Under the pieces are notes generated by a model that was not told the origin of the DNA, ran no database searches, and was given only the letters and a program-made list of their open reading frames with translations. DNA of 11,051 nt, taken from positions 1 through 11,051 of the forward strand of contig PLRZ01000579.1 of NCBI GenBank assembly GCA_003164075.1, in the 5' to 3' direction. The translations under genes and the position numbers were made by a program. The first letter of the stretch is position 1. Each line of letters begins with the position of its first letter. This document shows positions 1 to 6,572 of this stretch, in pieces. Origin of the DNA: Bryobacterales bacterium. GTDB taxonomy: Bacteria; Acidobacteriota; Terriglobia; Bryobacterales; Bryobacteraceae.

Positions 1-85
1 GCGCCGTCGAAGCTGATTGGCTAAGCCGAAGTTCCTGACGTATTCAGACGGTATTCTGCTGATTCGCCGAGAGATAAGTCAAGTT
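1..85. other. Left flank outside the transposase gene
   Basis: These bases lie beyond the transposase stop codon and should contain one end of the insertion sequence plus the start of the next region. I could not find a convincing inverted partner of the sequence on the other side of the element (about 1820-1857), so the exact end is not placed. Minus-strand frames give only short open stretches that resemble nothing I know. Confidence 0.4.
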
Positions 86-1807
86 TCACTTTCCCGCTAC
101 TGGCAACATCGCGAGCAGCGCATAGGCCTTGGCTTGCAGCGGAGTCGGCTCTGGCACCTGCTGAAAGCTTACGGCGGATTCTTCCGATTTCAACTCGTAG
201 GTCACGCGCGCTCGGCTGGCCAGCTCCGCCATCAGCGTGGCGAAACTTTGTACGGGAAATCCGTCCGCCGTCTGCTGGGTAACCTTCTTCTGTTGCGCGG
301 ATGGCGAGCAGGTCGCCGGCAGAATCGGATCGCGCCGGCGGCGCTCCTGAGCGAGTTGCTCGTCCTCAAACAACAGGGGCGCCCACGCCTGCCGCACATG
401 CCACTCCACGTAATATGCCAACAGGCATAGGAAAATGTGCGCCGGCACGCGGTCCTCGGTGCGATGGCGAATCGGTCGAATCAGCAGGTCCACTCCTTTC
501 AAAGTGCGGAAAGCCCGTTCCACTTGGGCCAGACTCTTGTAACTACGCACGGTATCGGCGGCCGATAAGCGCTCGCCCGATTCGCTGGTGCGAATCACAT
601 AGATGCCGTCTAACTGCGCCTCCTGCTTAATCGTCTGTTCGTGGCGCGACCATTGCAACTTACCCGCGCCGATGGTGTACAGAAAGTGCTTGCCCATCCT
701 GTGACGCCCCAGCGCCTTGCCCACCTTCAGCGCAATCGCGGCTTCCGTCAGGGGTTTCTTCTTGCGCCGCTCTACTTCCTTGCTGACTTTGGCCAGTGCT
801 TTCTCCGTCGCTTCCAGTAACTCGCGCCGCTTGCGCCCGCGCTCTTCTTCTAACAGTGGATTGTGGCAGACCATCAGCCGTTCCCCGGGATAGTCGGGCG
901 ACGTGATTTCGGCCAGGTTCGTCTCATCTAACAGCGAGAGTTGCAGCGCTCCGGTTGCGAGCAAACCGCGCAGCGCCACACTGGTCAAGGCCGTGATCCA
1001 GCCCAATCCGGGATGCAGTTTCATTTTGTCGATCTGCGGCTGGGTCAGCATCCCGCGGTCTCCCACCAGCACCACGCGCGACAACTGAAAGCGCTCGCGT
1101 AACTTGTCCACCTGGTCGGGCACCGTGGTGGGGTCGCCGGTGTTGCCGGGATACACTTCCACCGCGATGGGGCGCCCCTCGCCATCGGTCATCACGCCGT
1201 AGACAATGATCGGTAATCCTTTCTTGCCATCCCGATCATGACCGTAGTGCGCCAGCGGACACGTGTGGCCCTCGTAATAGCTACTGCTGACGTCGTACAG
1301 GACCAGACAGTCTTCGCTCAGGTGACGGGCGGCGAGTTTCTTCTCGATGCGCGGTTGCCGTTCCAGCAGCCAGTCCATGGCCTGATACAGGTCGTTCTCG
1401 GTGGCATCGGCGACCGACAATTCCTCGGCCAAAGTGGTGGTGTGCCACTCGCGGGTGGTAGCCAATTTCGAGCAGGGGTGGAGCAAACGGGCGGCGATCA
1501 TGGCCATGACCAGATCGCGCTCGCGGCAGCGCTTGGAGGCAATGAGGGAATCCAGGCCGAGCTTGCGCATGGCCATGAGGATGGCTTGGACGTGGCCGTG
1601 AGGGAGGGTTTTTTGGGTGGAGCACAAATCCTGGGGAGAGACCAAGGGTTCGTCTTGCAGGAGGCGGCGGAAGGATTCGATTTTCTGTGGGGGCCAGTGG
1701 GAGAGGTTGGCCAAGGTGCGTTTGAGGGTTTTGGAGCCATCGCGCCAACCTTCGCGGAGGAGGATGGCGGGCGGGGAGTTGCGGTTGGGGACGGTCTCGA
1801 TGTACAT
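86..1807 (-). CDS. IS1634-family transposase (DDE)
   Basis: The protein catalyses cut-and-join DNA transposition of its own element with a DDE (RNase H-like) active site. Counted from the chosen start it has 573 residues. The visible acidic triad is D172 (in LYDVSSSYYE), D250 (in VLVGDRGML) and E430 in the family signature Y-x6-E-R-x-F-R-x-L-K. A lysine- and arginine-rich segment lies in the insertion between the second D and the E, around residues 325-352. No frameshift or internal stop is visible, so the gene looks intact. The ATG at 1805-1807 is chosen because relatives begin MYIETVPNR; the same frame is open for 11 more codons upstream (to 1840), but those would read through the promoter-like leader. 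No Shine-Dalgarno sequence is seen. The gene follows the helicase gene on the same strand after a very short interval. Confidence 0.93.
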   Translation of the reverse strand: MYIETVPNRNSPPAILLREGWRDGSKTLKRTLANLSHWPPQKIESFRRLLQDEPLVSPQDLCSTQKTLPHGHVQAILMAMRKLGLDSLIASKRCRERDLVMAMIAARLLHPCSKLATTREWHTTTLAEELSVADATENDLYQAMDWLLERQPRIEKKLAARHLSEDCLVLYDVSSSYYEGHTCPLAHYGHDRDGKKGLPIIVYGVMTDGEGRPIAVEVYPGNTGDPTTVPDQVDKLRERFQLSRVVLVGDRGMLTQPQIDKMKLHPGLGWITALTSVALRGLLATGALQLSLLDETNLAEITSPDYPGERLMVCHNPLLEEERGRKRRELLEATEKALAKVSKEVERRKKKPLTEAAIALKVGKALGRHRMGKHFLYTIGAGKLQWSRHEQTIKQEAQLDGIYVIRTSESGERLSAADTVRSYKSLAQVERAFRTLKGVDLLIRPIRHRTEDRVPAHIFLCLLAYYVEWHVRQAWAPLLFEDEQLAQERRRRDPILPATCSPSAQQKKVTQQTADGFPVQSFATLMAELASRARVTYELKSEESAVSFQQVPEPTPLQAKAYALLAMLPVAGK

Positions 1808-1830
1808 GGGAGCATTATACGCCATATAGC
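1803..1830. repeat. Transposase leader repeat, copy 1 (long form)
   Basis: The segment consists of 10 bases (1803-1812), a 10-base insert (1813-1822) and 8 bases (1823-1830). The two outer blocks recur joined together at 1859-1876. The insert carries most of the TATAAT hexamer. It is flanked by short repeats of ATG (minus strand), which suits loss by slippage in the other copy. Confidence 0.6.
1814..1819 (-). promoter_or_regulatory. Consensus -10 hexamer close to the transposase start
   Basis: On the minus strand these six bases read TATAAT and end 6 bases before the ATG at 1807. No good -35 hexamer is found 16-18 bases further upstream. If the hexamer is used, transcription would start at or next to the ATG, giving a leaderless or nearly leaderless transposase mRNA, which agrees with the absence of a ribosome binding site. 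This is inferred from sequence only. Confidence 0.35.
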
Positions 1831-1857
1831 AGCTATTCACGAGTACTATTGTGATAT

Positions 1858-4152
1858 TTACATGGGAGCATATAGCGTTTGCGTGGTTAGCATATCTGCC
1901 GCAAAATCAATGCCTTGCCACAGGATTGAGGCACATTTGTTAGGGGAACTTCGGGCTAAGATCTTCAATTCGGCAACCATCCTGGCTCGGTTAGCATTCA
2001 GCTGCGCCTTCAGATTCTCCAAAATGACTTTTCTGGATTCCTTGTCGAGTCGGAAATAGCAGTTCCCTGGTAGACGCGTGATCCCGGTCTCGATTTCTCC
2101 GATCACCTGCTGTCGGGTACCCCCGAAGAGCGCACTGAACCGCTGGTCAAAACGAAACTCCCGCCGCTGGTTCCCGATGAAGTCCAGCACCAGGCAATTG
2201 GTCTTACCTGTGTCCAATCGCAAGCCGCGGCCCAATTGCTGCAGGAATACCGTGGAACTTTCGGTTGGCCTGAGAAAGAGCACGCAGTCGATTTCCGGGA
2301 TGTCGACGCCCTCATTGAAGAGGTCAACGGTGAACAGCACGTTCACCTCACGGTTGCGCAACATCGAGGCCGCGCGTACCCTGTCCTCTGCCGGCGAATC
2401 GCTCGTGATGGCCGCGGCCGGTATTCCAGCGTCCCGAAATATCTGCGCCATGAACCGCGCATGGGTGATCGACACGCAAAAGCCAAGCGCCCGCGCCTGG
2501 CTCCATTCGCCGTAGACCTCGCAAAACTGGCTCAGGACGAGGTTGGCGCGGCGAGTGTTCCCGAGGTAGCGCTCCTCAAGTTCACCGATGGCATAGGAGC
2601 CGCGCGACCAGGAGAGCGCGGAGAGATCGGTGCCATCGTAAACACCGTAGAAGTCGAACGGCACGAGATATTGGCGTTCGATCGCGTGCCACAGACGCAT
2701 CTCGTCGGCGATGCGATAGTCAAACCACGGCAGGATGCTCTCGCCATCCATGCGCTCGGGTGTGGCGGTCAGGCCAAGCAGAATACGCGGCTGGAGCGAC
2801 GCGACGGTCTCGCGATAGCTTTCCGCCGGCACATGGTGTGCCTCATCCAACACGACGTATTCCCAATGCTCGGCGCCTTGCGAGTCCAGCAACGCGCGCG
2901 TTCGGAAGCTCTGAATGGTCGCGAAGAGGTGGTCAAAGCTGGCCGGTTCTTCCCCGCCGCCGAGTAGATCGCCAAAAGATTCGTCCCTCAGAACATGGCG
3001 AAACCGGTCGCGCGCTTGCCGGAGCAACTCCTCACGGTGGGCAAGGAACAGGAGCCTTGGGCGCCGGCCGGCGAAAGGCTGGCGCGCGAAGTCAAAGGCC
3101 GCAACCAGGGTCTTGCCGGTTCCGGTTGGAGCGACGACGAGGTTGCGAAAGAACCCTCTGTCGATCCGCTCCGTTTCCAAACGGTCGAGCGTGGCCTGCT
3201 GGTAGGGATGCGGGTGCAGATCGAAAAAGACCGGTGAGCCAGCGTCCGCTTGCCCCGGTTCCCGTCGGGCGTGTTCGAGCGAAAGCTTCACACGGCGGCA
3301 GCATTCTTCGTCGTCTGGACGGAAAGCTTCAAATTCCTCATCGCACCAGAGCGAATCGAAGGCCGCCCGGAACCGATCCACAATGTGGGGTGCCTCAACT
3401 TCGCTCAGCTTGACGGTCCATTCGATGCCGTCTTCGAGAGCGGGTCCGGACAGATTGGCCGAGCCCACATACACACTGCTGAAGCCGTTATCCCGCTGGA
3501 AAAGCCAGGCTTTGGCATGCAAGCGGCGTCGGCGGCCATCGAGCGAGATTCTAAGCTCTACATTGGGCAGCCGTGCCAGTTCCTGAATCGCCCGGAAGTC
3601 GGTTGCACCGATGTAGGTCGTGGTGAGGAGGTGGATGGGCACTTGGCGCCCGGCCAAATCATGGAACGCGCTCTTGAGTCGCTGCCAACCGCGCCATTGA
3701 ACGAAACTCACCACCATGAAAACGCGGTCGGCGGTCGCCAATTCGCGCTCAAGCTCGAATCCGAGCCGGGGTTCATCCAGCGCATTCATCAGCAGAGTTG
3801 TGGCGCCCAGAGGGGTGGACGGAGGCACCGGTGGCGTCGCACCGCGATAAAGCGCCCGCAGTAGTTCCCCCGGTGGATCGATGGGATCAGATTCAGGCGG
3901 ATCCTCCTGTTGGGTCCGCACCAACTCCAGCAGCGTGTTGGCCAACTCGATCTGCCGCCGCTGCCGGTCTTCGCTCGGGACCCCGCGAAGGGTAGATTTG
4001 ATCTGGCGGATGAGATGACGAGCGAGATAGTCGGGGCAATCCGCTTCTTCGATCGCATCCACTTCGGACTTCAGGCCGTCCTGGCGATTCAGGAAGTCGC
4101 GGAGGCGCCGGGTGACCAGCTGGTCGTAGATTCCTTCCTTTAATTCGCTCAT
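1858..4152 (-). CDS. PLD-domain superfamily 2 DEAH helicase, probably C-terminally truncated
   Basis: This is a 764-residue protein that probably unwinds or translocates on nucleic acid using ATP and may also cleave it. Residues about 115-270 form a phospholipase D-like domain with an H-x-K signature (H212, K214) followed by GSANLS (230-235). The helicase core has the Walker A motif APTGTGKT (341-348), DEAH (436-439), LTAT (461-464), a motif V-like TVDLFNEGVDIP (608-619) and motif VI QQLGRGLR (638-645). The order of domains is that of the DUF3427-type helicases, which as I recall carry a long further C-terminal domain; here only about 115 residues follow motif VI and the tail ends in sequence copied from the insertion-sequence leader. 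The N-terminus (KEGIYDQLVT) is typical of the family and supports the ATG at 4152, although the nearest AGGAGA lies 17 bases upstream. It is transcribed after the HEPN-like gene, 92 bases away. A role in defence is inferred. Confidence 0.85.
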   Translation of the reverse strand: MSELKEGIYDQLVTRRLRDFLNRQDGLKSEVDAIEEADCPDYLARHLIRQIKSTLRGVPSEDRQRRQIELANTLLELVRTQQEDPPESDPIDPPGELLRALYRGATPPVPPSTPLGATTLLMNALDEPRLGFELERELATADRVFMVVSFVQWRGWQRLKSAFHDLAGRQVPIHLLTTTYIGATDFRAIQELARLPNVELRISLDGRRRRLHAKAWLFQRDNGFSSVYVGSANLSGPALEDGIEWTVKLSEVEAPHIVDRFRAAFDSLWCDEEFEAFRPDDEECCRRVKLSLEHARREPGQADAGSPVFFDLHPHPYQQATLDRLETERIDRGFFRNLVVAPTGTGKTLVAAFDFARQPFAGRRPRLLFLAHREELLRQARDRFRHVLRDESFGDLLGGGEEPASFDHLFATIQSFRTRALLDSQGAEHWEYVVLDEAHHVPAESYRETVASLQPRILLGLTATPERMDGESILPWFDYRIADEMRLWHAIERQYLVPFDFYGVYDGTDLSALSWSRGSYAIGELEERYLGNTRRANLVLSQFCEVYGEWSQARALGFCVSITHARFMAQIFRDAGIPAAAITSDSPAEDRVRAASMLRNREVNVLFTVDLFNEGVDIPEIDCVLFLRPTESSTVFLQQLGRGLRLDTGKTNCLVLDFIGNQRREFRFDQRFSALFGGTRQQVIGEIETGITRLPGNCYFRLDKESRKVILENLKAQLNANRARMVAELKILARSSPNKCASILWQGIDFAADMLTTQTLYAPM
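1859..1876. repeat. Transposase leader repeat, copy 2 (10-base deletion), inside the helicase 3' end
   Basis: These 18 bases match the two outer blocks of 1803-1830 exactly, with the 10 bases between them missing. They encode the last residues of the helicase (YAPM) and most of its stop codon. A match of this length 56 bases away is very unlikely by chance. It may be a remnant of another insertion-sequence end, or a product of the insertion event itself. Confidence 0.6.
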
Positions 4153-4208
4153 TGCCGGAACGAGTATGATCTCCTACCGAGCTATGCGGAGGCAAGGCGG
4201 AGGGGCGC

Positions 4209-4229
4209 CAAGCGGCACTATTACGCTTG
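4209..4229. other. Small inverted repeat between the HEPN-like and helicase genes
   Basis: Six-base arms CAAGCG (4209-4214) and CGCTTG (4224-4229) flank a nine-base loop. No T-run follows on either strand, so it is not an evident intrinsic terminator. It lies in the 92-base gap between the two minus-strand genes and could be a weak attenuating or processing hairpin, or chance. Confidence 0.2.
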
Positions 4230-4244
4230 CCGGAGGATCGGTCT

Positions 4245-5066
4245 TCAGCTTGACACAACTGCTCGCGGCATCGGAATCTCGATGAAGCGCTCCGCCAAAT
4301 GATGCATGGTTGCGCGGACGATGGAGAACATCGTGCGGGCGCGGGTTTCATCGAAACTGACGGGAACATGGGAAACCGGGTTGCGCCAAGCCGTCTTGAA
4401 ATTTCGCAAGAGCCCTAAGGCCTCGCTGTAGTATTGGTCGTCGGCGCGACTGGTTCCGGCGAAATTGCCGGTTTTCTGTGAAAGCGCTTTTTGGACTTCA
4501 TTCAGGGCTTTATTCCAGTTCAGCGGATCACTCGCTCCTCCGAACGTCGCGAACGCAAACAGACCAAATTCGACAATCTTGGACAGGTGGTGAACACAAG
4601 CCGTGTAGCATCCTGACGCAAAACAATTCCCTGCTTCCCGGAGATCAAATCCGGCACTCGGAGATCTGTGCAACGCCAGACTGCTCTCCAAATCCATGAT
4701 TTCACCGCCAACTGCCAAGGCGTCGCTGAAGTATGCTGCCCGATCAGGCTCAATGAAAACGAAAAGTCGAGCTTCGAGTTCGGCGCGAAAGCTCCTTTCG
4801 ACGCAATCCAGGAAACCCACTGTCGACGTCCACGTGGGCATTTTGCGTTCATATTCCTGAACGAACTGTAGGAGTAGCTTGGAGGTCACCGGCATCTGAA
4901 GCTGATCGCAATGACTCTTCATGGCAGTCAGAATGTCGGCAAGTTCCCTTGCCTTCGGCGGCGTAAGCTGTGTAACGCCTGAAAGCAGGCCCCCATCGAA
5001 TAATTTGGTAGACGCCTGAAAGAGTTTGCCGACCTGCACGTAGTGATCGGCGTTCACGCGAAGCAT
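4245..5066 (-). CDS. HEPN-like domain protein (putative RNase or nucleotide-binding)
   Basis: A 273-residue soluble, largely helical protein without a signal peptide or membrane segment. The C-terminal half, about residues 140-265, follows a widespread family of uncharacterised HEPN-like proteins: a first helix pair around REAGNCFASGCYTACVHHL (143-161), then a helix ending in F-K-T-A-W-R-N-P-V-S-H. R228 to H233 form the R-x4-H motif, with N229 next to the arginine as in many active HEPN ribonucleases. The N-terminal half (1-135) is not recognised. HEPN domains commonly act as RNA-cleaving effectors in toxin-antitoxin, CRISPR and phage-defence systems, but many members of this subfamily have no known activity. 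The ATG at 5066 has a GGGAGAG site 8 bases upstream. It precedes the PLD-helicase on the same strand and may form a two-gene unit with it. The fold assignment is by motif and pattern only. Confidence 0.75.
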   Translation of the reverse strand: MLRVNADHYVQVGKLFQASTKLFDGGLLSGVTQLTPPKARELADILTAMKSHCDQLQMPVTSKLLLQFVQEYERKMPTWTSTVGFLDCVERSFRAELEARLFVFIEPDRAAYFSDALAVGGEIMDLESSLALHRSPSAGFDLREAGNCFASGCYTACVHHLSKIVEFGLFAFATFGGASDPLNWNKALNEVQKALSQKTGNFAGTSRADDQYYSEALGLLRNFKTAWRNPVSHVPVSFDETRARTMFSIVRATMHHLAERFIEIPMPRAVVSS

Positions 5067-5074
5067 ATCGAAGA

Positions 5075-5081
5075 CTCTCCC
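5075..5081 (-). promoter_or_regulatory. Ribosome binding site of the HEPN-like gene
   Basis: The minus strand reads GGGAGAG here, separated by 8 bases from the ATG at 5064-5066. It supports that start over any upstream alternative. Confidence 0.6.
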
Positions 5082-5097
5082 AATGGACGACTAGGTT

Positions 5098-5147
5098 GGC
5101 CTGATCCGATCGTTACAATTGACGGCCCCAGCGACCCCGATCAGGCC
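5098..5147. promoter_or_regulatory. Inverted repeat upstream of the HEPN-like gene, operator-like
   Basis: GGCCTGATC at 5098-5106 is the exact reverse complement of GATCAGGCC at 5139-5147, with 32 bases between. Each arm is followed by a CGATCG palindrome (5107-5112 and 5147-5152). The structure lies 32-81 bases before the HEPN-like start, in the 195-base gap after the 343-residue gene, where a promoter for the HEPN-helicase unit would be expected. It could bind a dimeric regulator or form a long hairpin. No regulator gene is recognised nearby. Confidence 0.4.
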
Positions 5148-5261
5148 GATCGTGGGGGGCGATGTACATAGCACGCCACGCTACTGGATTTATCGTCGCA
5201 CGGGGTAGCAGCTGAGGCAAAGCTGGTCGATGTCATTAATGGAAGTGGGTAGATACGGATT

Positions 5262-6293
5262 TCAGACAGATGGTGTTTTATTTGCGGGGTCCGAAAACCC
5301 TTCGGGCTGTTGGGACGGGCCATCGTGATTGGTCAGTGGATCAAGTCTTTCTGCGTAATAGTGGAGCCAGCGGAACCATCCGTCGGCCCTGCTTCCCGGT
5401 GGAAAGCTCCCGTGGCGACGTTCATACTCCGCGGCAAAAGCATCCAAGTACGACCTGATCTGGGCCGCTTTTTGCCACCGCGCGACGTCTTTGTAAAACG
5501 TGTCAAAGTTCTGCTGTTCCTCACTACGCTGGCGTTCCGTCTCTGCGCGAAGCCGGGCTTGTTCCTGCCTTCGCTGGTGCTCTGCTTGCCACGCTTGCTG
5601 GCGTGCTTCTTGCTCGGCCCGCTGCCGGGGCCGTCGCGCGACCGCATTCTGAAGCTTGCGCACAAAGACATCAACCTCTTCAGCCATGCGAACGAGAGTC
5701 TTGTGCTTTCCACCTCCGTCTTCCAAGAGTACGAAGTATAGGAGCCCGCTTGCTTCGTACGTGTAACCGCCGTAAATGCGATCCGTCGTGGGTTTGACGT
5801 GACGAATGATTCCCTCGCGCAATCGGACGCCTTCCGTTTCACCGCGAAGGCGCACGAGCGTGCCGTTTTGCGCGAGCTCGACCTTGCCGCCAAGAGCAAT
5901 GATTCGTTCAATCAAGACACCATATAATCGCAACGCCCGGACCAAGAACGCCAAGCTGACGTTGACATCCAGTGCCTCTTCGCCGCCGAGCGAGAGCAGC
6001 CCGTCGTACCCCACTTGCGAGGTGCCGACCCGCCGCGCGGTACGCAATACGAATGGATGTGCGGATGGCAAGGCATCGAGCAGCGCCTTGGTGTACGCTG
6101 GTTTCCACACTTGCGCCAGTAGCTGATGCGGCTCGATCACGGCAAGGCCAGGCACGACAGGTGTCGGCTCTACTGTTGCAACCGCCTTCCGCTCGGCCGG
6201 TTTCCCTGCTTTGGGAGACAGGTTTCGCTCGCGCTCTGCTAAGAGCCGGGCGCGCATCTCCGCGGCCCGTTGCTCGAACACCTCTTTGCGCAT
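5262..6293 (-). CDS. Unrecognised protein with C-terminal coiled coil
   Basis: I do not recognise this 343-residue protein. Residues 1-40 are charged and helical. Residues about 48-200 look like a compact alpha/beta domain (for example VGYDGLLSLGGEEALDVNV and RIYGGYTYEASGLLYFVLLED). Residues about 215-262 are very rich in R, E, Q and A and should form a long helix or coiled coil. The last part (270-320) has the pattern A-x-x-I-R-x-Y-L, a tryptophan pair, then YAERLDPL, an ending I have seen in uncharacterised proteins of mobile regions. There is no signal peptide, membrane segment or known catalytic motif. The ATG at 6293 has only a weak GGGG-type site 5-9 bases upstream. It is divergent from the IetAS-like operon and lies 195 bases before the HEPN-like gene, so it could be a partner of either or an independent cargo gene. 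Confidence 0.75.
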   Translation of the reverse strand: MRKEVFEQRAAEMRARLLAERERNLSPKAGKPAERKAVATVEPTPVVPGLAVIEPHQLLAQVWKPAYTKALLDALPSAHPFVLRTARRVGTSQVGYDGLLSLGGEEALDVNVSLAFLVRALRLYGVLIERIIALGGKVELAQNGTLVRLRGETEGVRLREGIIRHVKPTTDRIYGGYTYEASGLLYFVLLEDGGGKHKTLVRMAEEVDVFVRKLQNAVARRPRQRAEQEARQQAWQAEHQRRQEQARLRAETERQRSEEQQNFDTFYKDVARWQKAAQIRSYLDAFAAEYERRHGSFPPGSRADGWFRWLHYYAERLDPLTNHDGPSQQPEGFSDPANKTPSV

Positions 6294-6340
6294 AAAGACC
6301 CCAGGATAACGCTCAGCAGCCCCAAGTTGACGGAATCGGA

Positions 6341-6395
6341 CCTGGCACCCTGAGGCCTAATGATCTCTTAGGGTTGTGGCCGGCTGGGTACCAGG
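6341..6395. repeat. Nested inverted repeat, possible REP-like element
   Basis: The outer arms are CCTGGCACCC (6341-6350) and GGGTACCAGG (6386-6395), which pair with one mismatch that would be a G-U pair in RNA. Inside lie CCTAA (6356-6360) and TTAGG (6368-6372), a perfect five-base pair with a seven-base loop. A further CCTGGCACC occurs at 6511-6519. Such GC-rich motifs of the GGTGCC/GGCACC kind recall bacterial REP elements. It is in the divergent intergenic region and could equally be a bidirectional regulatory structure. Confidence 0.35.
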
Positions 6396-6474
6396 CATCG
6401 GGAACACGGGTCGACAATCTTTAGATCCGTCGCCGAACCGCGTCTGTGTCGGCAATAACCCGTGATAATGCTGA

Positions 6475-6488
6475 TTAGCACGCGCTAA
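6475..6488. promoter_or_regulatory. Near-palindrome next to a -10-like hexamer, operator candidate
   Basis: TTAGCACGCGCTAA is palindromic except for one base pair (5-base outer arms TTAGC/GCTAA). It begins 6 bases after a GATAAT hexamer (6464-6469) that could be a -10 element for the plus-strand operon, though no good -35 is seen 17 bases upstream. It lies 85 bases before the small reading frame and would overlap a transcription start. Binding by an autoregulatory protein is inferred. Confidence 0.3.
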
Positions 6489-6572
6489 ACTGGTTTCAGT
6501 CAACCGACGGCCTGGCACCGGTCGTTTGTCGCTATGTGCGGGTGTTACGGACAGCTCGCTTGAGGTTCCGCG

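Larger units (their letters stand above)
86..1857 (-). mobile_element. IS1634-family insertion sequence (approximate limits)
   Basis: The element is defined by its single transposase gene plus the AT-rich leader between that gene and the end of the helicase gene. The true ends are not determined: no clear terminal inverted repeat or target duplication could be paired by eye, and members of this family are known for target duplications of variable and sometimes large size. The right limit is set at the last base before the helicase stop codon, the left limit at the transposase stop. Either may be off by several tens of bases. Confidence 0.6.

Noticed and set aside
1238..2059. A 273-codon plus-strand frame across the transposase start and helicase end
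   Set aside because: It is antisense to two recognised genes and has no family features.
2078..3864. Several long plus-strand reading frames opposite the helicase gene (for example 2236-2967 and 3250-3864)
   Set aside because: They are antisense shadows of a gene with clear helicase motifs in GC-rich DNA. Their products show no recognisable domain or ribosome site.
4248..4253. A perfect TTGACA on the plus strand
   Set aside because: It lies inside the 3' end of a minus-strand gene, has no -10 partner leading to a plus-strand gene, and is best explained by chance.
5141..5323. A 60-codon minus-strand frame overlapping the end of the 343-residue gene
   Set aside because: It starts inside another gene in a different frame, has no ribosome site, and its product is low in recognisable features.
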